From positions 10,823,348 through 10,887,347 of the forward strand of contig OZ026600.1 of the NCBI GenBank assembly GCA_964020085.1: DNA of 64,000 bases, in the 5' to 3' direction. The number at the start of each line of letters is the position of its first letter. The first letter of the stretch is position 1. Below are positions 35,101 to 48,098 of the stretch, one piece after another. The position numbers and the translations under genes were made by a program. This stretch comes from Micromussa lordhowensis. Taxonomy: Eukaryota; Cnidaria; Anthozoa; Scleractinia; Lobophylliidae. The notes under the pieces are model-generated. The model did no database searches and was not told the DNA's origin. It was given only the letters and a program-made list of their open reading frames with translations.

Positions 35101-38100
35101 TCGCAACTTTTCAAACTAATGGCACCAAAGCACTCCCGGGGTCGGTCCGGGTCCACATGCAAAGTTTCGGAGCTGCGCAAAATGTCACTATGCTAACCAG
35201 TCGGATTGCTAGTTAGCCGAGCTTGACGCGCGTCGCAACTTTGCAAACTAATGGCACCAAAGCACTCCCGGGGTCGGTCCAAGTCCACATGCAAAGTTTT
35301 GGACCTGCGCAAAATGTCACACTATGCTAACCAGCCCGGCAGATCCCCGGGTGTGGCCGGCTGGCTGGCTAGTTAGCCGAGCTTGGCGCGCGTTGCAACT
35401 TTGCAAACTAATGGCACCAAAGCACTCCCGGGGTCGGTCCGGGTCCACATGCAAAGTTTCGGAGCTGCGCAATATGTCACACTATCCTAAGAAGCCTGAT
35501 TGCTAATTAGCCGAGCTTGGCGCTCGTCGCAATTTTGCAAACTAATGGCACCAAAGCACTCCCGGGGTCGGTCCAAGTCCACATGCAAAGTTTCGGAGCT
35601 GCGCAAAAGGTCACACTATGCTAACCAGCCCGGCAGATCCCCGGGTGCGGCCGGCTGGCTGCCTCGTTAGCCGAGCTTGGCGCGCGTCTCAACTTTGCAA
35701 ACTAATGGCACCAAAGCACTCCCGGGGTCGGTCCGGGTCCACATGCAAAGTTTTGGAGCTGCGCAAAATGTCACACTATGCTAACCAGCCCGATTGCTAA
35801 TTAGCCGACCTTGGCGTGCGTCGCAACTTTTCAAACTTATGGCACCAAAGCACTCCCAAGGTCGGTCCGAGTCCACATGCAAAGTTTCGGAGGTGAGCAA
35901 AATGTCACACTACGCTAACCAGCCCGGCAGATGCCTGGGTGCGGCCGGCTGGCTGCCTCGTTAGCCGAGCTTGGCGCGCGTCGCAAGTTTGCAAACTAAT
36001 GGCACCAAAGCACTCCCGGGGTTGGTCCGAGTCCACATGCAAAGTTTGGGAGCTGCGCAAAATGTCACACTATTCTAACCAGCCCGGTAGATGCCCGGGT
36101 GCGGCCGGCTGGTTGCCTCGTTAGCCGAGCTTGGCGCACGTCGCAACTTTGGAAACTAATGCCACCAAAGCAATCCTGGGGTCGGTCCAGGTCTACATGC
36201 AAAGTTTCGGAGCTGCGCAAAATGTCACACTATGCTAACCAGCCCGATTGCTAATTAGCCGACCTTCGCGCGCGTCGCAACTTTTCAAACTTATGGCACC
36301 AAAGCACTCCCAAGGTCGGTCCGAGTCCACATGCAAAGTTTCGGAGCTGCGCAAAATGTCACACTATGCTAACCAGCCCGGCAGATGCCTGGGTGTGGCC
36401 GGCTGGCTGCCTCGTTAGCCGAGCTTGGCGCGCGTCGCAAGTTTGCAAACTAATGGCACCAAAGCACTCCCGGGGTTGGTCCGAGTCCACATGCAAAGTT
36501 TGGGAGCTGCGCAAAATGTCACACTATTCTAACCAGCCCGGTAGATGCCCGGGTGCTGCCGGCTGGTTGCCTCGTTGGCCAGGCTTGGCGCACGTCGCAA
36601 CTTTGCAAACTAATGCCACCAAAGCAATACTGGGGTCGGTCCGGGTCCACATGCAAAGTTTCGGAGCTGCGCAAAATGTCACACTATGCTAACCAGCCCG
36701 ATTGCCGATTGCTTGGCGCGCGTCGCAACTTTGCAAACTAATGGCACCAAAGCACTCCCGGGGTCGGTCCGAGTCCACATGCAAAGTTTGGAAGCTGCAC
36801 AAACTGTCACACTATGCTAACCAGCCCGGCAGATCCCCGGGTGCGGCCGGCTGGCTGCCTCGTTAGCGGAGCTTGGCGCGCATCGTAACTTTGCAAACTA
36901 ATGGCACCAAAGCACTCCCGGGGTCGGTCCGAGTCCAATATGGAAAGTTTCGGAGCTGCGCAAAATGTCACACTGTGCTAACCAGGCCGGCAGATCCCCA
37001 GGTGTGGCCGGCTGGCTGCCTCGTTAGTCGAGCTTTGCGCGCATCGCAACTTTGCAAAGTAAGGGCACCAAAGCACTCCCGGGGTCGGTCCAGGTCCACA
37101 TGCAAAGTTTCAGAGCTGCGCAATATGTTACACTATGCTAGCCAGCCCGATTGCTAATTAGTCGAGCTTGTCGCGTGTCGCAACTTCGCAAACTAGTGGC
37201 AGCAAAGCACTCCCGGGGTCGGTCCGGGTCCACATGCAAAGTTTCGGAGCTGCGCAATATGTCACACTATCCTAAGAAGCCCGATTGCTAATTAGCCGAG
37301 CTTGGCGCGCGTCGCAATTTTGCAAACTAATGGCACCAAAGCACTCCCGGGGTCGGTCCAAGTCCACATGCAAAGTTTCGGAGCTGCGCAAAAGGTCACA
37401 CTATGCTAACCAGCCCGGCCCATCCCCGGGTGCGGCCGGCTGGCTGCCTCGTTAGCCGAGCTTGGTGCGCGTCGCAACTTTGCAAACTAATGGCACCAAA
37501 GTACTCCCGGGGTCGGTCCGGGTCCACATGCAAAGTTTCGGAGCTGCGCAAAATGTCACACTATACTAACCAGCCCGATTGCTAATAAGCCGAGCTTGGC
37601 GCGTGTCGCAACTTTGCAAACTAATGGCACCAAAGCACTCCCGGGGTCGGTCCGAGTCCACATGCAAAGTTTCGGAGCTGTGCAAAATATCACACTATGC
37701 TAACCAGCCCGATTGCTAATTAGCCGAGCTTGGCGCGCGTTGCAACTTTGCAAACTAATGGCACCAAAGCACTCCCGGGGTCGGTCCGGGTCCACATGCA
37801 AAGTTTCGAAGCTGCGCAAAATGTCACACTATGCCAACCAGCCCGGCAGATGCCCGGGTGCAGCCGGCTGGCTGCCTTGTTAGCCGAGCTTGGCGCGCGT
37901 CGCAACATTGCAAACTAATGGCACCAAAGCACTCCCGGGGTCGGTCCGAGTCCACATGCAAAGTTTCGGAGCTGCGCAAATTGTGACACTATGCTAACCA
38001 GCCCGATTGCTAATTAGCCGAGCTTGGCGCGCATCGCAACTTTGCAAACTAATGGCACCAAAGCACTCCCGGGGTCGGTCCGAGTCCACATGCAAAGTTT

Positions 38101-40658
38101 CGAAGCTGCGCAAACTGTCACACTATGCTAACCAGCCCGGCAGATCCCCGGGTGCGGCCGGCTGGCTGCCTCGTTAGCCGAGCTTGGCGCGCCTTGCAAC
38201 TTTGCAAACTAATGGCACCAAAGCACTCCCGGGGTCGGTCCGAGTCCAATATGCAAAGTTTTGGAGCTGCGCAAAATGTCACACTGTGCTAACCAGGGCG
38301 GCAGATCCCCAGGTGTGGCTGGCTGGCTGCCTCGTTAGTCGAGCTTTGCGTGCATCGCAACTTTGCAAAGTAATGGCACCAAAGCACTCCCGGGGTCGGT
38401 CCAGGTCCACATGCAAGGTTTCGGAGCTCCGCAAAATGTCACACTATGCTAAGAAGCCCGATTGCTAATAAGCCGAGCTTGGCGGGCGTCGCAACTTTGC
38501 AAACTAATGGCACCAAAGCACTCCCGGGGTCGGTCCGAGCCCACATGCAAAGTTTCGGAGCTGCGCAAAATGTCACACTATGCTAACCAGCCCGATTGCT
38601 AATTAGCCGAGCTTGGCGCGTGTCGCAACTTTGCAAACTAATGGCACCAAAGCACTCCCGGGGTCGGTCCGGGTCCACATGCAAAGTTTTGGAGCTGCAC
38701 AAAATGTCACACTATGCTAACTAGCCCGATTGCTAATTAGCCGAGCTTGGCGCGCGTCGCAACTTTTCAAACTAATGGCACCAAAGCACTCCCGGGGTCG
38801 GTCCGAGTCCACATAAAAAGTTTCGGAGCAGCGAAAAATGTCACACTGTGCCAACCAGCCCGGCAGATGCCCGGGTGTAGCCGGCTGGCTGCCTCGTTAG
38901 CCGAGCTTGGCGCGCGTCGCAACTTTGCAAACAAATGGGACCAAAGCACTCCCGGGGTCGGTCCGGGTCCACATGCAAAGTTTCGGAGCTGCGCAAAATG
39001 TCACACTATGCTAACCAGTCGGATTGCTAGTTAGCCGAGCTTGGCGCGCGTCGCAACTTTTCAAACTAATGGCACCAAATCACTCCCGGGGTTGGTCCGA
39101 GTCCACATGCAAAGTTTCGGAGCTGCACAAAATGTCACACTCTGCTAACCAGTCGGATTGCTAGTTAGCCGAGCTTGGCGTGCGTCGCAACTTTTCAAAC
39201 TAATGGCACCAAATCACTCCCGGGGTTGGTCCGAGTCCACATGCAAAGTATCTGAGCTGTGCAAAATGTCACACTCTGCTAACCAGCCCGATTGCTAATT
39301 AGCCGAGCTTGGCGCGCGTCAAAAATTTGCAAACTAATGGCACAAAAGCACTCCCGTGGTTGGTCCGAGTCCACATGCAAAGTTTCGGAGCTGCGCAAAA
39401 TGTCACACTATGCTAACCAGCCCGGCAGATCCCCGGGTGCGGCCGGCTGGTTGCCTCGTTAGCCGAGCTTGGCGCGCGTCGCAACTTTGCAAACTAATGG
39501 CACCAAAGCACTCCCGGGGTCGGTCCTGGTCCACATGCAAAGTTTTGGAGCTGCACAAAATGTCACACTATGCTAACTAGCCCGATTGCTAATTAGCCGA
39601 GCTTGGCGCGCGTCGCAACTTTGCAAACTAATGGCACCAGAGCACTCCCGGGGTCGGTCCGAGTCCACATGCAAAGTTTCGGAGCTGCGCGAAATCTCGC
39701 ACTATGCTAACCAGCCCGTTTGCTAATTAGCCCAACTTTGCGCGCGTCGCAACTTTGCAAACTAATACCACCACAGCACTCCCGGGGTCGGTCCGGGTCC
39801 AAATGCGAAGTATCGGAGCTGCGCAAAATCTCGCACTATGCTAATCAGCCCGGCAGATCCCCAGGCGTGGCCGGCTGGCTGACTAGTTAGCCGAGCTTGA
39901 CGCGTCTCGCAACTTGGCAAACTAATGGCACCAAAGCACTCCTGGGGTGGGTCCGGGTCCACATGCAAAGTTTCGGAGCTGCGCGAAATCTCGCACTATG
40001 CTAACCAGCCCGTTTGCTAATTAGCCCAACTTTGCGCGCGTCGCAACTTTGCAAACTAATACCACCACAGCACTCCCGGGGTCGGTCCGGGTCCAAATGC
40101 GAAGTATCGGAGCTGCGCAAAATCTCGCACTATGCTAATCAGCCCGGCAGATCCCCAGGCGTGGCCGGCTGGCTGACTAGTTAGCCGAGCTTGACGCGTC
40201 TCGCAACTTGGCAACTAATGGCACCAAAGCACTCCCAAGGCCGGTCCGGGTGCATATGCAAAGTTTCGGAGCTGCCCAAATTGTGACACTATGCTAACCA
40301 GCCCGATTGCTAATTAGCCGAGCTTGGCGCACGTCGCAACTTTGCAAACTAATGGCACCAAAGCACTCCCAGGGTCGGTCCGGGTCCACATGCAAAGCTT
40401 TGGAGCTGCACAAAATGTCACACTATGCTAACTAGCCCGATTGCTAATTAGCCGAGCTTGGCGCGCGTCGCAACTTTGCAAACTAATGGCACCAAAGCAT
40501 TCCCGGGGTCGGTCCGAGTCCACATGCAAAGTTTCGGAGCAGCGAAAAATGTCACACTGTGCCAACCAGCCCAGCAGATGCCCGGGTGCAGCAGGCTGCC
40601 TGCCTCGTTAGCCGAGCTTGGCGCACGTCGCAACTTTGCAAACTAATGGCACCAAAGC
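32135..40658. repeat. HOR-B copy 2: 59-monomer version, about 8,524 bp
   Basis: It follows copy 1 at offset 8,950 as far as the 426-bp duplication, then at offset 8,524 to about 39680, and again from about 40214 at 8,523. The junction at 32123-32142 replaces the copy-1 boundary AATGTCACC with AATGGCACC. At the far end, near 40658, the sequence moves into C-type monomers instead of starting a third copy. Apart from the missing trimer and the divergent block at 39681-40213, I noticed almost no differences from copy 1. Confidence 0.93.
39681..40213. repeat. Divergent equal-length block inside HOR-B copy 2 (294-bp S-L dimer, about twice)
   Basis: HOR-B copy 1 has L-L-S-S-S between anchors 31074 and 31795. 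Copy 2 has S-L-S-L-S between 39598 and 40319. Both spans are exactly 721 bp. The copy-2 block carries variants I see nowhere else in the window: GCGAAATCTCGC, CCCGTTTGC, GCCCAACTTTGCG, AATACCACCACAG, CCAAATGCGAAGTATC and GACTAGTTAGC. The motif GAAATCTCGC at 39691 recurs at 39985, giving the 294-bp dimer. Where the two copies overlap they match, apart from one A missing near the end of the second. Confidence 0.9.
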
Positions 40659-43076
40659 ACACCCGGGGTCGGTCCGGGTCCACATGCAAAGTTTCGGAGC
40701 TGCGCAAAATGTCACACTATGCTCACCAGCCCGATTGCTAATTAGCCGAGCTTGGCGCGCGTCGCAACTTTGCAAACTAATGGCACCAAAGCACTCCCGG
40801 GGTCGGTCCGAGTCCACATGCAAAGTTTCGGAGCAGCAAAAAATGTCACACTGTGCCAACCAGCCCGGCAGATGCCCTGGTGCAGCCGCCTGGCTGCCTC
40901 GTTTGCCGAGCTTGGCGCACTTCGCAACTTTGCAAACTAATGGCACCAAAGCACTCCCGTGGTTGGTCCGAGTCCATATGCAAAGTTTCGGAGCTGCGCA
41001 AAATGTCACACTATGCTAGCCAGCCCGGCAGATCCCCGGGTGCGGCCGGCTGGCTGCCTCGTTAGCCGAGCTTGGCGCGCGTCGCAACTTTGCAAACTAA
41101 TGGCACCAAAGCACTCCCGGGGTCGGTCCGGGTCCACAAGCAAAGTTTCGGAGCTCTCCAAAATGTCACACTATGCTAACCAGCCCAATTGCTAATTAGC
41201 TGACCTTGGCGCGCGTCGCAACTTTGCAAACTAAGTGCACCAAACCCAACCCGGGTTCGGTCCGAGTTCACATGCAAAGTTTCCGAGCTGCGAAAATGTC
41301 ACACTATGCTAACCAGCCCGGCAGGTCCCCGGGTGCGGCCGGCTGGCTGCCTCGTTAGCCGAGCTTGGCACGCCTCGCAACTTTGCAAACTAATGGCACC
41401 AAAGCACTCCCGGGGTCGGTCCGGGTCCACATGCAAGGTTTCGGAGCTGCGCAAAATGTCACACTATGCTAACCAGTCGGATTGCTAATTAGCCGAGCTT
41501 GGCGCGCGTCGCATCTTTGCAAACTAATGGCACCAAAGCACTCCCGGGGTTGGTCCAAGTCCACATGCGAAGTTTTGGAGCTCCGCAAAATGTCACACAA
41601 TGCTAACTAGCCCGGCAGATCCCTGGGTGCGGCTGGCTGGCCGCCTCGTTATCCGAGCTTGGCGCGCGTCGCAACTTTCCAAACTAATGGCACCAAAGAA
41701 CTCCCGGGGTTGGTCCGAGTCCACATGCAAAGTTCCGGAGCTGCGCAAAATGTCACACTATGCTAAGTAGCCCGATTGCTAATTAGCCGAGCTTGGCGCG
41801 CGTCGCATCTTTGCAAACTAATGGCACCAAAGCACTCCCGGGGTTGGTCCGAGTCCACATGCAAAGTTTGGGAGCTGCCCAAAATGTCACACTATTCTAA
41901 CCAGCCCGGTAGATGCCTGGGTGCGGCCGGCTGGTTGCCTCGTTAGCCGAGCTTGGCGCGCGTCGCAACTTTGCAAACTAATGGCACCAAAGCACTCCCG
42001 GGGTCGGTCCTGGTCCACATGCAAAGTTTTGGAGCTGCACAAAATGTCACACTATGCTAACTAGCCCGATTGCTAATTAGCCGAGCTTGGCGCGCGTCGC
42101 AACTTTGCAAACTAATGGCACCAAAGCACTTTCAGGGTCGGTCCGAGTCCACATGCAAAGTTTCGGAGCAGCGGAAAATGTCACACTGTGCCAACCAGCC
42201 CGGCAGATGCGCGGGTGCAGCCGGCTGGCTGCCTCGTTAGCCGAGCTTGGCGCGCGTCGCAACTTTGCAAACTAATGGCACCAAAGCACTCCCGGGGTCG
42301 GTCCGGGTCCACATGCAAAGTTTCGGAGCTGCGCAAAATGTCACACTATGCTAACCAGTCGGATTGCTAGTTAGCCGAGCTTGGCGCGCGTCGCAACTTT
42401 TCAAACTAATGGCACCAAATCACTCCCGGGGTTGGTCCGAGTCCACATGCAAAGTTTCGGAGCTGCGCAAAATGTCACACTCTGCTAACCAGCCCGATTG
42501 CTAATTAGCCGAGCTTGGCGCGCGTCGAAACTTTGCAAACTAATGGCACCAAAGCACTCCCGTGGTTGGTCCGAGTCCACATGCAAAGTTTCGGAGCTGC
42601 GCAAAAGGTCACACTATGCTAGCCAGCCCGGCAGATCCCCGGGTGCGGCCGGCTGGCTGCCTCGTTAGCCGAGCTTGGCGCGCGTCGCAACTTTGCAAAC
42701 TAATGGCACCAAAGCACTCCCGGGGTCGGTCAGGGTCCACAAGCAAAGTTTCGGAGCTCTCCAAAAGGTCACACTATGCTAACCAGCCCAATTGCTAATT
42801 AGCTGACCTTGGCGCGCGTCGCAACTTTGCAAACTAAGTGCACCAAACCCCTCCCGGGTTCGGTCCGAGTTCACATGCAAAGTTTCGGACCTGCGAAAAT
42901 GTCACACTATGCTAACCAGCCCGGCAGGTCCCTGGGTGTCGCCGGCTGGCTGCCTCGTTAGCCGAGCTTGGCACGCATCGCAACTTTGCAAACTAATGGC
43001 ACCAAAACACTCCCGGGGTCGGTCCGGGTCCACATGCAAAGTTTCGGAGCTGCGCAAAATGTCACACTATGCTAAC
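40659..43076. repeat. Mosaic satellite segment between HOR-B and the 17-mer HOR
   Basis: This segment has 17 alternating S and L monomers between anchors 40613 and 43097. Its left end and the preceding sequence (40240-41060) match 44193-45013 at offset 3,953. Positions 40938-41487 recur at 42541-43090 at offset 1,603, equal to 5 L plus 6 S minus 1 bp. The stretch 41500-41950 is closest to 58440-58865. The segment is therefore assembled from pieces seen elsewhere. It holds no gene or inserted element. Confidence 0.85.
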
Positions 43077-45587
43077 CAGTCGGATTGCTAGTTAGCCGAG
43101 CTTGGCTCGCGTCGCAACTTTTCAAACTAATGGCACCAAAGCACTCCCGGGGTGGGTCCGAGTCCACATGCAAAGTTTCGGAACTGCGAAAAATGTCACA
43201 CTATGCTAACCAGCCCAGCAGATTCCCGGGTGCGGCCGGCTGGCTGCCTCATTAGCCGAGCTTGGCTCGTGTCGCAACTTTGCAAACTAATGGCACCAAA
43301 GCACTCCCGGGGTCGGTTCGGGTCCACATGCAAAGTTTCGGAGCTGCGCAAATTGTGACACTATGCTAACCAGCCCGATTGCTAATTAGCCGAGCTTGGC
43401 GCGCATCGCAACTTTGCAAACTAATGGCACCAAAGCACTCCCGGGGTCTATCCGAGTCCACATGCAAAGTTTCGAAGCTGCGCAAACTGTCACACCATGC
43501 TAACCAGCCCGGCAGATCCCCGGGTGCGGCCGGCTGGCTGCCTCATTAGCCGAGCTTGGCGCCTTGCAACTTTGCAAACTAATGGCACCAAAGCACTCCC
43601 GGTGTTGGTCCGAGTCCAATATGCAAAGTTTCGGAGCTGCGCAAAATGTCACACTGTGCTAACCAGTCCGGCAGATCCCCAGGTGTGGCCGGCTGGCTGC
43701 CTCGTTAGTCGAGCTTTGCACGCATCGCAACTTTGCAAAGTAATGGCACCAAAGCACTCCCGGGGTCGGTCCGGGTCCACATGCAAAGTTTCGGAGCTGC
43801 GCAAAATGTCACACTATGCTAACCAGCCCGATTGCTAATTAGCCGAGCTTGGCGCACGTCGCAAATTCGCAAACTAATGGCACCAAAGCACTCCTGGGTT
43901 CGGTCCGGGTCCACATGCAAACTTTCGGAGCTGCGCAAAATGTCACACTATGCTAACTAGCCCGATTGCTAATTAGCCGAGCTTGGCGCGCGTCGCAACT
44001 TTGCAAACTAATGGCACCAAAGCACTCCCGGGGTTGGTCCGAGTCCACATGCAAAGTTTCGGAGCAGCGAAAAATGTCACACTATGCCAATTAGCCCAGC
44101 AGATGCCCGGGTGCGGCTGGCTGGCTGCCTTGTTAGGCGAGCTTGGCGTGCGTCACAACTTTGCAAACTAATGGCACCAAAGCACTCCCGGGGTCGGTCC
44201 GGGTCCACATGCAAAGTTTCGGAGCTGCGCAAAATGTCACACTATGCTAACCAGTCGGATTGCTACTTAGCCGAGCTTGGCGCGCGTCGCAACTTTGCAA
44301 ACTAATGGCACCAAAGCACTCCCGGGGTCAGTCTGGGTGCATATGCAAAGTTTCGGAGCTGCCCAAATTGTGACACTATGCTAACTAGCCCGATTGCTAA
44401 TTAGCCGAGCTTGGCGCACGTCGCAACTTTGCAAACTAATGGCACCAAAGCACTCCCAGGGTCGGTCCGGGTCCACATGCAAAGTTTTGGAGCTGCACAA
44501 AATGTCACACTGTGCCAACCAGCCCAGCAGATGCCCGGGTGCAGCCGGCTGCCTGCCTCGTTAGCCGAGCTTGGCGCGCGTCGCAACTTTGCAAACTAAT
44601 GGCACCAAAGCACACCCGGGGTCGGTCCGGGTCCACATGCAAAGTTTTGGAGCTGCGCAAAATGTCACACTATGCTCACCAGCCCGATTGCTAATTAGCC
44701 GAGCTTGGCGCGCGTCGCAACTTTGCAAACTAATGGCACCAAAGCACTCCCGGGGTCGGTCCGAGTCCACATGCAAAGTTTCGGAGCAGCAAAAAATGTC
44801 ACACTGTGCCAACCAGCCCGGCAGATGCCCTGGTGCAGCCGGCTGGCTGCCTCGTTAGCCGAGCTTGGCGCACGTCGCAACTTTGCAAACTAATGGCACC
44901 AAAGCACTCCCGTGGTTGGTCCGAGTCCATATGCAAAGTTTGGGAGCTGCGCAAAATGTCACACTATGCTAGCCAGCCCGGCAGATCCCCGGGTGCGGCC
45001 GGCTGGCTGCCTCGTTAGCCGAGCTTGGCGCACGTCGCAACTTTGGAAACTAATGCCACCAAAGCAATCCTGGGGTCGGTCCAGGTTTACATGCAAAGTT
45101 TCGGAGCTGCGCAAAATGTCACACTATGCTAACCAGCCCGATTGCTAATTAGCCGACCTTCGCGCGCGTCGCAACTTTTCAAACTTATGGCACCAAAGCA
45201 CTCCCAAGGTCGGTCCGAGTCCACATGCAAAGTTTCGGAGCTGCGCAAAATGTCACACTATGCTAACCAGCCCGGCAGATGCCTGGGTGTGGCCGGCTGG
45301 CTGCCTCGTTAGCCGAGCTTGGCGCGCGTCGCAAGTTTGCAAACTAATGGCACCAAAGCACTCCCGGGGTTGGTCCGAGTCCACATGCAAAGTTTGGGAG
45401 CTGCGCAAAATGTCACACTATTCTAACCAGCCCGGTAGATGCCCGGGTGCGGCCGGCTGGTTGCCTCGTTGGCCAGGCTTGGCGCACGTCGCAACTTTGC
45501 AAACTAATGCCACCAAAGCAATACTGGGGTCGGTCCGGGTCCACATGCAAAGTTTCGGAGCTGCGCAAAATGTCACACTATGCTAAC
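43077..45587. repeat. HOR-C copy 1: 17-monomer, 2,511-bp unit
   Basis: Anchors 43097 to 45608 span 2,511 bp in the order 1L-1S-2L-2S-1L-2S-1L-1S-2L-1S-2L-1S (9 L, 8 S, one L short by 1 bp). Its last part, about 45014-45587, closely matches HOR-B 27602-28168, so the unit is itself a fusion of older pieces. No gene is visible. Confidence 0.94.
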
Positions 45588-48098
45588 CAGTCGGATTGCT
45601 AGTTAGCCGAGCTTGGCTCGCGTCGCAACTTTTCAAACTAATGGCACCAAAGCACTCCCGGGGTGGGTCCGAGTCCACATGCAAAGTTTCGGAACTGCGA
45701 AAAATGTCACACTATGCTAACCAGCCCAGCAGATTCCCGGGTGCGGCCGGCTGGCTGCCTCATTAGCCGAGCTTGGCTCGTGTCGCAACTTTGCAAACTA
45801 ATGGCACCAAAGCACTCCCGGGGTCGGTTCGGGTCCACATGCAAAGTTTCGGAGCTGCGCAAATTGTGACACTATGCTAACCAGCCCGATTGCTAATTAG
45901 CCGAGCTTGGCGCGCATCGCAACTTTGCAAACTAATGGCACCAAAGCACTCCCGGGGTCTATCCGAGTCCACATGCAAAGTTTCGAAGCTGCGCAAACTG
46001 TCACACCATGCTAACCAGCCCGGCAGATCCCCGGGTGCGGCCGGCTGGCTGCCTCATTAGCCGAGCTTGGCGCCTTGCAACTTTGCAAACTAATGGCACC
46101 AAAGCACTCCCGGTGTTGGTCCGAGTCCAATATGCAAAGTTTCGGAGCTGCGCAAAATGTCACACTGTGCTAACCAGTCCGGCAGATCCCCAGGTGTGGC
46201 CGGCTGGCTGCCTCGTTAGTCGAGCTTTGCGCGCATCGCAACTTTGCAAAGTAATGGCACCAAAGCACTCCCGGGGTCGGTCCGGGTCCACATGCAAAGT
46301 TTCGGAGCTGCGCAAAATGTCACACTATGCTAACCAGCCCGATTGCTAATTAGCCGAGCTTGGCGCACGTCGCAAATTCGCAAACTAATGGCACCAAAGC
46401 ACTCCTGGGTTCGGTCCGCGTCCACATGCAAACTTTCGGAGCTGCGCAAAATCTCACACTATGCTAACTAGCCCGATTGCTAATTAGCCGAGCTTGGCGC
46501 GCGTCGCAACTTTGCAAACTAATGGCACCAAAGCACTCCCGGGGTTGGTCCGAGTCCACATGCAAAGTTTCGGAGCAGCGAAAAATGTCACACTATGCCA
46601 ATTAGCCCAGCAGATGCCCGGGTGCGGCTGGCTGGCTGCCTTGTTAGGCGAGCTTGGCGTGCGTCACAACTTTGCAAACTAATGGCACCAAAGCACTCCC
46701 GGGGTCGGTCCGGGTCCACATGCAAAGTTTCGGAGCTGCGCAAAATGTCACACTATGCTAACCAGTCGGATTGCTACTTAGCCGAGCTTGGCGCGCGTCG
46801 CAACTTTGCAAACTAATGGCACCAAAGCACTCCCGGGGTCAGTCCGGGTGCATATGCAAAGTTTCGGAGCTGCCCAAATTGTGACACTATGCTAACTAGC
46901 CCGATTGCTAATTAGCCGAGCTTGGCGCACGTCGCAACTTTGCAAACTAATGGCACCAAAGCACTCCCAGGGTCGGTCCGGGTCCACATGCAAAGTTTTG
47001 GAGCTGCACAAAATGTCACACTGTGCCAACCAGCCCAGCAGATGCCCGGGTGCAGCCGGCTGCCTGCCTCGTTAGCCGAGCTTGGCGCGCGTCGCAACTT
47101 TGCAAACTAATGGCACCAAAGCACACCCGGGGTCGGTCCGGGTCCACATGCAAAGTTTTGGAGCTGCGCAAAATGTCACACTATGCTCACCAGCCCGATT
47201 GCTAATTAGCCGAGCTTGGCGCGCGTCGCAACTTTGCAAACTAATGGCACCAAAGCACTCCCGGGGTCGGTCCGAGTCCACATGCAAAGTTTCGGAGCAG
47301 CAAAAAATGTCACACTGTGCCAACCAGCCCGGCAGATGCCCTGGTGCAGCCGGCTGGCTGCCTCGTTAGCCGAGCTTGGCGCACGTCGCAACTTTGCAAA
47401 CTAATGGCACCAAAGCACTCCCGTGGTTGGTCCGAGTCCATATGCAAAGTTTGGGAGCTGCGCAAAATGTCACACTATGCTAGCCAGCCCGGCAGATCCC
47501 CGGGTGCGGCCGGCTGGCTGCCTCGTTAGCCGAGCTTGGCGCACGTCGCAACTTTGGAAACTAATGCCACCAAAGCAATCCTGGGGTCGGTCCAGGTTTA
47601 CATGCAAAGTTTCGGAGCTGCGCAAAATGTCACACTATGCTAACCAGCCCGATTGCTAATTAGCCGACCTTCGCGCGCGTCGCAACTTTTCAAACTTATG
47701 GCACCAAAGCACTCCCAAGGTCGGTCCGAGTCCACATGCAAAGTTTCGGAGCTGCGCAAAATGTCACACTATGCTAACCAGCCCGGCAGATGCCTGGGTG
47801 TGGCCGGCTGGCTGCCTCGTTAGCCGAGCTTGGCGCGCGTCGCAAGTTTGCAAACTAATGGCACCAAAGCACTCCCGGGGTTGGTCCGAGTCCACATGCA
47901 AAGTTTGGGAGCTGCGCAAAATGTCACACTATTCTAACCAGCCCGGTAGATGCCCGGGTGCGGCCGGCTGGTTGCCTCGTTGGCCAGGCTTGGCGCACGT
48001 CGCAACTTTGCAAACTAATGCCACCAAAGCAATACTGGGGTCGGTCCGGGTCCACATGCAAAGTTTCGGAGCTGCGCAAAATGTCACACTATGCTAAC
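45588..48098. repeat. HOR-C copy 2
   Basis: This is a direct tandem copy of HOR-C at offset 2,511, with only scattered substitutions noticed (for example GTCTGGG at 44331 against GTCCGGG at 46842, and CACGCATCG at 43719 against CGCGCATCG at 46230). At the end it does not restart HOR-C but runs into the HOR-B variant CCGATTGCCGATTG. The copy thus ended within the block shared with HOR-B. Confidence 0.94.

Noticed and set aside
40608..41019. Overlapping open frames of 133 codons on both strands, and about 200 shorter ones through the window
   Set aside because: They follow the monomer grid, many begin at TTG, and the same peptide strings recur in shifted frames on both strands. S+L is 294 bp, a multiple of three, and L lacks the stop-bearing palindrome, so open frames arise mechanically. 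No RBS, splice or codon signal supports coding.
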